A stretch of DNA of 64,000 bases, from the NCBI RefSeq assembly GCF_021654285.1, contig NZ_JAKFZS010000006.1, positions 186,001-250,000 of the forward strand, written 5' to 3'. The notes under the pieces were generated by a model. The model was not told the DNA's origin, ran no database searches, and saw nothing but the letters and a program-made list of their open reading frames with translations. How positions within the stretch are numbered: position 1 is the stretch's first letter; the number at the start of each line of letters is the position of its first letter. Positions 37,628 through 44,841 of this stretch are shown here, one piece after another. Source of the stretch: Pseudoalteromonas luteoviolacea. Its GTDB lineage: Bacteria > Pseudomonadota > Gammaproteobacteria > Enterobacterales > Alteromonadaceae. A program made the position numbers and the translations under genes.

Positions 37628-38353
37628 TTAACGCAGATTAAGCGTTATCAACTGTTGTTCAATGTGATTAAGCGAAGCGTCAGTAAGTGGCTGCTTCCAA
37701 GGGTAGCTATTAAGTAGACGTACAGAGCTTCTGATTATTGGGTGATTAAGTGGTAATGAGGCAAGCAAAGAATCAGTTCCTTCTATAATTTGTTTTGTTT
37801 GTTGTACACGCTGTACTTGCTCGAAGCCGACGGTCAGCGCCCAGCTACTGATGATGATCTCTTCTATGACTTCAGACAAGTTTGGCACAGCTTCAAGCTC
37901 TCCTGCATTAATACCTTCGGCGAGTGCCACTTTAAAAGAGGATTCACAGCGAGACTGGGCTTCAATAATTTTACCGGTCCAGTAAATAGAACCTTTTTTG
38001 ATTACAGCTTCATTGGTGGCGTATGTTTGAAGTGCGTAATCAAACTCGAATAACTGGAGCTTTTGAGGTGATACTAAGCTAATGGCGATGATTTTTTCAG
38101 GGGCAGTGAGTTCAAGGGCCAGCACTTGGGTAAATACATTGGAGAGGTGAGTAAAAGACTCGTTGGCAAGGGCTAATACGATGTCTTCTTTACTTTGTAC
38201 AAATTTATAGACAGACCCCATAGAAAGTCCGGCAATACGCGCAATTTTTGCCATGGTGAAGTCAGTAATTGATGACTCATTGATACATTGCTCGGCGGCT
38301 GAAAGGATCATCTTTTGCTGAGTTTGTTGGTCATATTTTGGCGCAGGAGCCAT
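37628..38353 (-). CDS. TetR-family repressor of the efflux operon
   Basis: 241 residues. The N-terminal helix-turn-helix reads ITDFTMAKIARIAGLSMGSV then YKFVQSKEDIVLAL, as in TetR regulators. The C-terminal ligand-binding part is helical. It is the first gene of the three-gene unit, so it probably autoregulates. A perfect inverted repeat at 38387-38405, 34 bases before its start codon, is the obvious operator candidate. AGAGGT is the ribosome site. Confidence 0.88.
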   Translation of the reverse strand: MAPAPKYDQQTQQKMILSAAEQCINESSITDFTMAKIARIAGLSMGSVYKFVQSKEDIVLALANESFTHLSNVFTQVLALELTAPEKIIAISLVSPQKLQLFEFDYALQTYATNEAVIKKGSIYWTGKIIEAQSRCESSFKVALAEGINAGELEAVPNLSEVIEEIIISSWALTVGFEQVQRVQQTKQIIEGTDSLLASLPLNHPIIRSSVRLLNSYPWKQPLTDASLNHIEQQLITLNLR

Positions 38354-38386
38354 ACAAGTACCTCTAGATTAACAGTTTTGACTTTT

Positions 38387-38405
38387 ATTCGAATGGTGTT
38401 CGAAT
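38387..38405. promoter_or_regulatory. Candidate TetR-family operator
   Basis: ATTCGAA (38387-38393) and TTCGAAT (38399-38405) form a perfect inverted repeat with a 5-base spacer, in front of the tetR-adaptor-pump operon. It also lies about 170 bases upstream of the plus-strand mini-peptide gene. Confidence 0.55.
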
Positions 38406-38576
38406 GCGGTTATTCTATGCTTGTAATCTTCTTTGTCAATCTAGGTTTTTATAAAGATTTTTATCTAGTTGTTTTGTTGGGAATAAAAAATCATAATTTT
38501 AAGCTGCGCACTTGATGATCTTTTCGAGAACGTTTAGTTTTACGGTGGTTTTTATGAAATAAAGGAGATATGCAAA

Positions 38577-38720
38577 ATGAACTTGAAGAAAAAAAACCTT
38601 AAACAGCTAAGTGAAGATCTGCACTTAAACCCTAAGCAAACCGATATGGTTGCTGGTGGTGCCAAGCCGCCTGTGCGACTGATGTGTACGACAACTTTAG
38701 ATACCGAAATGAATCATTAA
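38577..38720 (+). CDS. Double-glycine leader mini-peptide (47 residues)
   Basis: A small gene with AAAGGAGATA nine bases upstream of the ATG and a terminator downstream. The leader MNLKKKNLKQLSEDLHLN then PKQTDMVAGG (28 residues) is basic at the start, amphipathic, and ends in Ala-Gly-Gly, the pattern of peptides cleaved by C39-type transporters. The presumed 19-residue core is AKPPVRLMCTTTLDTEMNH, with one Cys and a Thr run. The leader aligns with that of the peptide at 58395-58577. No modification enzyme or C39 transporter gene is nearby. It may be a bacteriocin, signal or RiPP precursor; this is inferred from the leader only. Confidence 0.75.
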   Translation: MNLKKKNLKQLSEDLHLNPKQTDMVAGGAKPPVRLMCTTTLDTEMNH

Positions 38721-38795
38721 TTAAAGATTTAAGTACTGTATCAGCTGGCCTTTATCGGGCGGTTATTATATGGCCTAGTTAGATAAGGCTCTTCC

Positions 38796-38838
38796 AAAGC
38801 ATACTGTTAAGCCTGTAACTTGGCTAAGTATGCTTTTT
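38796..38838 (+). terminator. Terminator after the mini-peptide gene
   Basis: AAAGCATACT (38796-38805) pairs with AGTATGCTTT (38827-38836), with an inner GCC/GGC pairing, followed by a T run. It supports an independent transcript for the 47-residue gene. Confidence 0.8.
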
Positions 38839-38993
38839 AGGCTTAACGGCTTTTTACAATCCTCTTTACCCAACAACATAATTCATACGTGATTGACTAC
38901 CGTGCATATTGCTTTAACTGACTTTGTGCATGCTTTGATTAAATATTTCAAACTGCCACTCGTATTAATAACAAAGAACAAAAGAGTTTAGTT

Positions 38994-39788
38994 ATGGCTG
39001 TAGGTAATTATCGAAAAGCACAGGTATTAAAAAGTGAATTTTTAACACCGAATATGAAACGTATTGTTTTAACTGGAATGGATTTAGCCAGTTTTCCAGA
39101 AGGGTTTGAAGCCGGATATGTAAAGTTACTTTTTACTAAACAAGGCAGAGTATTACGCGAAGATGAAGCTTTCGCGCAGTTGGCAAACAATAATATTATG
39201 ATGCGAACCTATACAGTGCGCGCATTTGATAAACAGGCTCAGCAATTGACGATTGACTTTGCACTGCATGAAAAAGAAGGCGCAATAGCACCCGCTTCTG
39301 ACTGGGCTAAAACCGCTCAACTTGGTGATGAAATCATTGTTGGCGGGCCGGGTAAAACAATTGGTGTTGATCACAGTGCTGATTGGTTTTTATTAGTAGG
39401 GGATATGACCGCACTGCCAGCCATCAGCTGTTATTTAGAAAGCTTGCCTGCGAGTGCTCATGGGCGTGCAGTAATTGAAGTGACCAGCCCAGAAGATATT
39501 CAAGATTTAAATAAGCCCAGTGGTATTGAGGTTATCTGGCGAGTGAATGCCACACCGGGTAAAAATAGCCCTTTGCTTAACACTGTTAAAGACATTGACT
39601 GGCAGCAAGGAGATGTATTTGTATGGTGTGCATGTGAGTTTGATACCATGAAGGCGCTTCGCCGTTGGTTTAAAAAGGAAAAGGGGCTCGAAAAGGAGCA
39701 GATGTATGTCAGTAGCTACTGGAAATTAGATTGCACAGAAGAAGAACATAAAGCGGAAAAGCTCGCTGATTCATACCTACCAAGTTGA
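38994..39788 (+). CDS. Siderophore-interacting protein (FAD-dependent ferric reductase)
   Basis: 264 residues with the FAD-binding motif MMRTYTVRAFD at about 66-76, a NAD(P)H-binding-like stretch WFLLVGDMTALPAI, and the conserved end YVSSYWKLDCTEEEHKAEK. This is the ViuB/SIP family, cytoplasmic enzymes that release iron by reducing ferric siderophores. It stands alone between the mini-peptide terminator and a long hairpin. No Fur box was recognised upstream. Whether its flavin chemistry serves the neighbouring P450 is only speculation. Confidence 0.88.
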   Translation: MAVGNYRKAQVLKSEFLTPNMKRIVLTGMDLASFPEGFEAGYVKLLFTKQGRVLREDEAFAQLANNNIMMRTYTVRAFDKQAQQLTIDFALHEKEGAIAPASDWAKTAQLGDEIIVGGPGKTIGVDHSADWFLLVGDMTALPAISCYLESLPASAHGRAVIEVTSPEDIQDLNKPSGIEVIWRVNATPGKNSPLLNTVKDIDWQQGDVFVWCACEFDTMKALRRWFKKEKGLEKEQMYVSSYWKLDCTEEEHKAEKLADSYLPS

Positions 39789-39810
39789 TCTCAATACGCT
39801 TGATTTTTGC

Positions 39811-39864
39811 GGGCCCACCTTTGCCATTGCTGATTTTGTTATGGGCAATGGTAAGAGTGGGCCC
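39811..39864 (+). terminator. Long imperfect hairpin after the siderophore-interacting protein gene
   Basis: GGGCCCAC (39811-39818) pairs with GTGGGCCC (39857-39864), and TGCCATTGC with GCAATGG inside it. It lies 22 bases after the stop. No T run follows, so the terminator call is tentative. The rest of the 39789-40283 gap holds only the second hairpin at 40129-40168. Confidence 0.5.
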
Positions 39865-40128
39865 TGCAGTGGCTATTTAAATCGCACTCAATTTGCTGCA
39901 TTGATGAATTTAATCCTATCAGAAGAGTTAAACTTATTCTGTCACATAGCATGACGGTGCACTCAGTAAACAGATTTAGTACCTTTTTAATCTACAAACT
40001 CGCCGAGTTGTAAAGTGTGTTGATGGACAGAGAGCTGTCAGTTATTTGTCTGCTCCACTCAACTAATGTGAATTAGCCATAACATAACGTTTATGGTGAT
40101 CTAACTTGAGATGACTTCGTGCCAATCA

Positions 40129-40168
40129 ATAAGTATAGTGGTCAATTATTTTTGACCACTATACTTAT
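40129..40168. other. Perfect 17-bp hairpin
   Basis: ATAAGTATAGTGGTCAA (40129-40145) and TTGACCACTATACTTAT (40152-40168) are perfectly complementary with a 6-base loop. It lies 116 bases beyond the stop of the minus-strand monooxygenase gene and may act as its terminator, though no T run follows on either strand. Confidence 0.7.
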
Positions 40169-40283
40169 CCTATAAGTTGCCTTTCAACTCGGCTTCAAAC
40201 TGATGGTGTGTATTTAAAACTTACTCAAGCTATATAGTGAGACAAGTCACTTTTGCTCATTTAGAGTTCTCATCGACTATTTT

Positions 40284-41906
40284 TTAGATTTGTGCGCTTT
40301 GTAAGCCTTTTAAGTTTTTATTTACTGTTTTACCACAGCAAAGCTCAATAGTTTTAGTAGATGTGTGGTCTAATTGATTCCCCTGCCACGCAATATAACC
40401 ATCTGGACGAATGAGTGTGAATAAGCTCTTATAGCGTTCTTCTACCAATTGTTTATTCAAATAAACAAACTTTATCGGTAAGTGCTGAAACTGTTGAGTG
40501 TCTAGTTGCTTTTGTTCTGGTTCAAATAAACAAAGTAACACAAAACCCTGTCCAAATAAGTCTAAAATCGATTTATCTCTTTCAATATATAAATGAGGGG
40601 CTCGACACCCAACGAGTGCTTGATCCTGCCAATCAACAGACTTGTCAACATCACCGCCTTTGCACACAACATCAGAGTGATACCTTGATCCTAAATGAAT
40701 ATCTGGTGAGTTAAACTCTCGGGCAGCTTGTTGGTCAATCAAAAGTGCCTTAAAATCTGCTCGACATTGCTCACCTGTGGCAGAATCATCGTCAATATGC
40801 GTAGGGACAGGCCTTTTGAGTGTACGCATTAGATTTGACTTAGACTCTTCCAAACTCATTAATGCGACAGGTCTACGCTCTTGCTCGTATGTATCTAATA
40901 GGGTGTCATCAGCATCTCTATTAAGTACTGCTGCTATTTTCCATGCTAAATTGTCTGCATCAGCAATGCCTGTGTTCATACCGTACCCTCCTGAAGGAGA
41001 AATAACGTGCGCAGCATCTCCAGCTAATAGAACACGTCTATCTCGATACTTATTTGCTACCCTATGTGACAGCTCCCAGCGAATACTGGACTTAATATAG
41101 ATCTGCGTATCAAATTTAACTGCTTTTTTTACCATTGCAATTGGATCAATCACTTCATCAGTTTGAGGCTTTACGGTAAGGCGGTATAAACTCTTTCCAT
41201 CCATAGATCTTAATGGATACCTCAGCCCGCTAGAGGTGACCATAAAGTGAATCATGGAATTGTTATCCCCAAGCAAATCATGAAGGTAAGGGGCTTCAAA
41301 AAGAATATTCTCAAACACAGTACTTGGGTGGTGCTGCTCAAACTCTATATTACATCCTTGTCTAATTTGACTACGACCGCCATCGCACGCAACGATATAT
41401 TGCGCTTGAAATTCTGTTACATCATTAGTTTTAGTATGCTTAGCTTGTACTACAACACCTTTATCATTCTGTTTAAAGTCAATGACTTTAGTATTAAGCA
41501 GCAACGGGCCTTCGGGGTATGCTTGTAAGTGGCTTTGTAAATTAGGGCATAGCCAATGGTGGGGACAAACGGCTTCAGTCTCTGGTGAAAAGCTATGTTT
41601 GATGCCGTTTAAATAATTACCTCTTTTCAGACGATATATTTCATGCCCACCCAATCCTGTTGTCCATGTCACATCCATTGGGTGTGATTCTGGCCATCCA
41701 CTTTTATATAATTGAGCGCTCACACCAAGCTTACGAAATATCTCCATAGAACGTACGCCGACTGTACCAACTCTTGGATGATTTATTAGCCCATCTGTTT
41801 TCTCTAAGATTACAAAATCAACCCCTAAGTGCTTGAGGCTTAAAGCCATCGTTAAACCGACAGGGCCACCACCAACGATGATTACTTGCGTATTAATACT
41901 TTTCAT
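40284..41906 (-). CDS. RebC/StaC-like FAD-dependent monooxygenase
   Basis: 540 residues of the PHBH/aromatic-hydroxylase fold: VIIVGGGPVGLTMALSL (FAD), DG at 175-176 in VACDGGRSQIR, and GDAAHVISPSGGYGMNTG at 296-313. Stretches recalled from RebC/StaC recur: HPRVGTVGVRSMEIFR (43-58), GWPESHPMDVTW, GGHEIYR, REF..PDIHLGSRYHS and LDLFGQGFVLL. RebC and StaC act with P450 RebP/StaP on chromopyrrolic acid to set the oxidation state of indolocarbazole aglycones. By eye RebC Arg230 and Arg239 correspond to Arg229 and Lys238 here. The gene is divergent from a VioE-P450 fusion with 273 bases between them. AGGA lies nine bases before the start. Confidence 0.8.
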   Translation of the reverse strand: MKSINTQVIIVGGGPVGLTMALSLKHLGVDFVILEKTDGLINHPRVGTVGVRSMEIFRKLGVSAQLYKSGWPESHPMDVTWTTGLGGHEIYRLKRGNYLNGIKHSFSPETEAVCPHHWLCPNLQSHLQAYPEGPLLLNTKVIDFKQNDKGVVVQAKHTKTNDVTEFQAQYIVACDGGRSQIRQGCNIEFEQHHPSTVFENILFEAPYLHDLLGDNNSMIHFMVTSSGLRYPLRSMDGKSLYRLTVKPQTDEVIDPIAMVKKAVKFDTQIYIKSSIRWELSHRVANKYRDRRVLLAGDAAHVISPSGGYGMNTGIADADNLAWKIAAVLNRDADDTLLDTYEQERRPVALMSLEESKSNLMRTLKRPVPTHIDDDSATGEQCRADFKALLIDQQAAREFNSPDIHLGSRYHSDVVCKGGDVDKSVDWQDQALVGCRAPHLYIERDKSILDLFGQGFVLLCLFEPEQKQLDTQQFQHLPIKFVYLNKQLVEERYKSLFTLIRPDGYIAWQGNQLDHTSTKTIELCCGKTVNKNLKGLQSAQI

Positions 41907-42020
41907 ATTTAACGATCCTAGTTAAAGCAAGGCTGCTATCTTTAAGTTTAAATACAACAACCAACATCTATATTACTGTCAATAAGAAACTAATGAGATT
42001 TGTTTGTCTGCAATAATAAT

Positions 42021-42041
42021 TTGATATTGTAAGGTTATCAA
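42021..42041. promoter_or_regulatory. Candidate operator in the divergent promoter region
   Basis: TTGATA (42021-42026) and TATCAA (42036-42041) form an inverted repeat with a 9-base spacer, in the 273-base region between the RebC-like gene and the VioE-P450 gene. The arrangement suggests a regulator binding site controlling both. No local regulator gene is seen. Confidence 0.35.
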
Positions 42042-42179
42042 GGTAAATAAAAGGATATCAGCATGTTGAGTTTTTAATTTTACATGTAAGAATGATGGGT
42101 CATTTTTATAGCAAACATAACCTTAGAGTCAAAGAAGGGGTTATACGCTTAACGATACTTAACTGAATTTGGATCACAA

Positions 42180-43937
42180 ATGAAACAATATCCCAAATTG
42201 CCTGAAAAGTGGCAGGCTTCTTACATTAGTCAATGGTGCCCTATGAACCCAGATAATTTTGTTTCTAGTGGCATGGCATGGTTTGACTATAGCCAAAGAA
42301 AATATGCGATTGAGGGGCTGTCTAATCCATGGAGCGTTTCAAAAAATGGTTATCAACTTTGGATTTCTGAGAAATGCTGCGGAGAAAAGGCGGTTATCAG
42401 ACGAAAAAAAAGGCTTATTTTCCCAGACCGAATTGAAACTGAATTAGAAACAGATGAATATCAAGGTAAACACCCTCTACCTAGAAATGTTCTAGAAATT
42501 TGGCAAGCTAGGATGATTGGCAATGAAACCATTGACGGTATTGATGCTCAAGTCTGGCAATCTAAATCCAAAGACAAATTACTCTATCTCTCTTCACAAG
42601 AAAAACTTCCATTGCGTCTTGAACTTCAAAAGGGAGAGCAGATCCATGTAAAAACATTTGTTGATGGCAAAATCACGGTTCTCAATAATCATGTTTTTGA
42701 CTTCGAACCCGAATCAAACAAGCAAGCCCCCTTTGATCCAAGGCATGCGTCTGTCATTGCATCTCCCTACGCGATTTATGAAAAGTATCGTAAACACGAT
42801 CCCGTTCACTTCGGTGTGCCGCTACATAAAGGTCTTAAGGGCACTTGGTACATATTTGCATACGATGATATTAATAAGGCTTTAAAGTCTAAGAGCTTAA
42901 TCAGAAAACCTCTCAATAAAGAAATCGCCTTAGTCCCCCCACTTTATAAAAAGTATGAATCTATTGTTTCCCAATGGTTAGTTTTTCAAGATCCGCCCGA
43001 TCACACACGTATTCGCTCTACGCTTCAACGCGCGTTTTCAGGAAGAGCAATTAATAAAATGGAATCAATGATTGAAGGTATTGCGAAATCATTGCTCACA
43101 CAAATAGAAGGAAAAACACAAGTCGAATTTATCTCTGAGTTTGCTTTACCGTTACCAATCATCGTTATTTGTCGTTTGTTGGGTATACCTGAAGATAGTC
43201 GCAAAGAATTTGAATCCTTGTCATTGGCATTACTTGACGCAAGTTTCTCTGTAAATAAAAAAGACAAGCGTGTTTTTGAAAAAGCTGAAGCTTCTATGCA
43301 AGCTCTAATTTCATATTTTGAGGAAATAATAGAAGAAAAAATCACAAACCCACAAGACGACTTGATCAGCCTCATGCTAGACAAAGAGGCCGATGATATT
43401 TTAACCAATGAAGAAGTTATCTCGAATTGTATTCATATTCTCAATGCTGGTTATGAAACAACAATTAATTTAATTTCAAAAGGTACTTATGCACTACAAC
43501 AGGATCCGACATTTTATTTAAAAGTAAAACATAATGTAGAAAACATGTCCGACTTAGCAGAAGAGCTACTGAGGTTTGATGGCCCTGTTCATATGATAAC
43601 ACGCTGGGCAAGTGAAGATATAAAGATTGGTGGCCAACAAATTAAGCAAGGTGAGCAAATTGCGATGATGCTTGGGTCGGCAAATAGGGATCCACAGTTT
43701 TACTCTGAGCCAAATAAATTGCGATTTGGTAGAAAAAAGTCTCACTTATCCTTTGGTGGCGGGATCCACCATTGCTTGGGGGCTGTGCTCGCAAGGCTTG
43801 AGGCAAAGGTGGTCTTTCCTCTGCTTGAGGATTTTATTCTAAACTACAAAGTTGACATGAAACAAAGCCGACCGTATGAGTGGAATAGTTCTATCGTATT
43901 TCATGGTTTCAAAAAACTGCACTTTATTAGAAAGTAA
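42180..43937 (+). CDS. VioE-like domain fused to a cytochrome P450
   Basis: 585 residues. Residues 1-~185 align by eye with violacein enzyme VioE: LPEKWQASYISQWCPMNPD, then SSGMAWFDY, GLSNPWS, NGYQLWISE, LPRNVLE and LLYLSSQEKLPLRLEL. Tyr15, Ser17, Asn49 and Glu64 sit where VioE has Tyr17, Ser19, Asn51 and Glu66; VioE Phe50 is Ser48 here. The P450 part starts near 190 (DPRHASVIASPYAIYEKYRK) and has I-helix AGYETT at about 423, ExxR (EELLR) near 461 and heme-ligand motif FGGGIHHCLG with Cys532. It is soluble and bacterial in type. VioE shifts an indole in the IPA-imine dimer; StaP-type P450s couple the indoles of chromopyrrolic acid. Fusing the two suggests substrate channelling to a bisindole. 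No Trp oxidase or dimerase is in the window. Confidence 0.85.
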   Translation: MKQYPKLPEKWQASYISQWCPMNPDNFVSSGMAWFDYSQRKYAIEGLSNPWSVSKNGYQLWISEKCCGEKAVIRRKKRLIFPDRIETELETDEYQGKHPLPRNVLEIWQARMIGNETIDGIDAQVWQSKSKDKLLYLSSQEKLPLRLELQKGEQIHVKTFVDGKITVLNNHVFDFEPESNKQAPFDPRHASVIASPYAIYEKYRKHDPVHFGVPLHKGLKGTWYIFAYDDINKALKSKSLIRKPLNKEIALVPPLYKKYESIVSQWLVFQDPPDHTRIRSTLQRAFSGRAINKMESMIEGIAKSLLTQIEGKTQVEFISEFALPLPIIVICRLLGIPEDSRKEFESLSLALLDASFSVNKKDKRVFEKAEASMQALISYFEEIIEEKITNPQDDLISLMLDKEADDILTNEEVISNCIHILNAGYETTINLISKGTYALQQDPTFYLKVKHNVENMSDLAEELLRFDGPVHMITRWASEDIKIGGQQIKQGEQIAMMLGSANRDPQFYSEPNKLRFGRKKSHLSFGGGIHHCLGAVLARLEAKVVFPLLEDFILNYKVDMKQSRPYEWNSSIVFHGFKKLHFIRK

Positions 43938-43949
43938 ACTTGTCTTGGC

Positions 43950-43975
43950 TGGTGCGACATATAAGTGTCGCACCA
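43950..43975 (+). terminator. Perfect hairpin after the VioE-P450 gene
   Basis: TGGTGCGACA (43950-43959) pairs with TGTCGCACCA (43966-43975), loop 6. It lies 13 bases after the stop. It may be a terminator, although no T run follows, or the left tip of the IS30-like remnant, since ATAAGTGTCGCAC resembles the right tip. Confidence 0.55.
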
Positions 43976-44433
43976 ACCTAGATTACATATAATTTCAATA
44001 ATGCATCTTATCCACTCACGGCTGACGGTTTCGCCTACGCTTGTAAGCACATTGTAAATTTGTTCAGGACTCCAATCGATACTAAGTAAAAAGCAAGCAT
44101 ATTCAATGCGCCTAGCCGGTATCTGATACTTGCGAACAGCCACATGCCTTTTAACAAAATAAGTATGCGCATTCTGAGGGCAATATTGCCCATGCGTTTG
44201 ATTTCTTTTTAGTTCACGATACATCGTTGCATGGTGACACTTCACTTTTTTGGCTATTTCAGAGATTGAAATTCCTAGCTCCAAAAGGGCAGAAATCTGG
44301 TATCTTCTCTCCTCCGTCAACTGCTGATAACTCATAGTAGTATTGCTTGTTTCTTTGGCGAGAAGAGCGTACTACTTTCGGCAGTTGGCTTCCTCTCCTA
44401 TACCTTTCTATGAGTGTCGCACTTATTATCTGA
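43960..44433 (-). mobile_element. IS30-family remnant, internally deleted
   Basis: The left tip ATAAGTGTCGCACC (from 43961) and the right tip, read inward, ATAAGTGCGACAC (44425 leftwards) are imperfect inverted repeats. Between them only the N-terminal transposase part remains. The remnant abuts the P450 stop region and could have arrived with, or next to, the bisindole genes. Confidence 0.55.
44009..44335 (-). pseudogene. IS30-type transposase, N-terminal third only
   Basis: From the ATG at 44335 the first ~109 residues are a standard IS30 N-terminus: LTEERRYQISALLELGISIS, then EIAKKVKCHHATMYRELKRN (helix-turn-helix), and SIDWSPEQIYNVL...VSREWI. Then the frame runs into unrelated sequence and the catalytic DDE domain is absent. 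The frame stays open to 43901, overlapping the P450 3' end, but that part is not transposase. Confidence 0.8.
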
Positions 44434-44590
44434 AATCAGGCTTTTTCGCATCGTAAAGTTTCCTTCTTATATTGATAGAAATTCTACTTATTAACTGTTT
44501 CAGTTTATGGTGGAGTTACAGCACCACTTTCGAAGTTTGCTTCATCCTCTACACTTTACATGAATTCAGAACTTATTATCTTAAATTACT
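44370..44590. repeat. Two diverged copies of an ~66-bp IS-end-like sequence
   Basis: 44370-44436 and 44520-44587 align over ACTTTCG...AGT.TGGCTTC.TC and end alike: CTTATTATCTGAAAT versus CTTATTATCTTAAAT. Identity is roughly 70% by eye. The second copy may be the end of an older related insertion. The remaining 44591-44841 is very AT-rich with nothing recognised. Confidence 0.5.
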
Positions 44591-44841
44591 TATAATTAAT
44601 TTAATATCGAAATTAGATAATGAAGAAGGAAGTTATAAAGCGAAAGCAATTTAGTTGGTATTAAGTTTTAACCTATGTTGTGGTTGGTTTTTTAATAGCT
44701 GTTATAAGTCATGATAAATATTTTTAATGGTGAATGGTTTGCATTATTAAATTTTTAATGTATTTTTTTGTGTTCTTTTATGTCTTTTGATTTTGTGTTA
44801 TTGCTTATATGGGTTTTGATTATAAAAATAAAGAGGTAAGG

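Noticed and set aside
33399..38353. RND operon as the exporter of a bisindole product
   Set aside because: It is 4-6 kb from the pair, on a separate operon with its own TetR, and has a peptide gene and an iron gene between. Proximity alone is not evidence.
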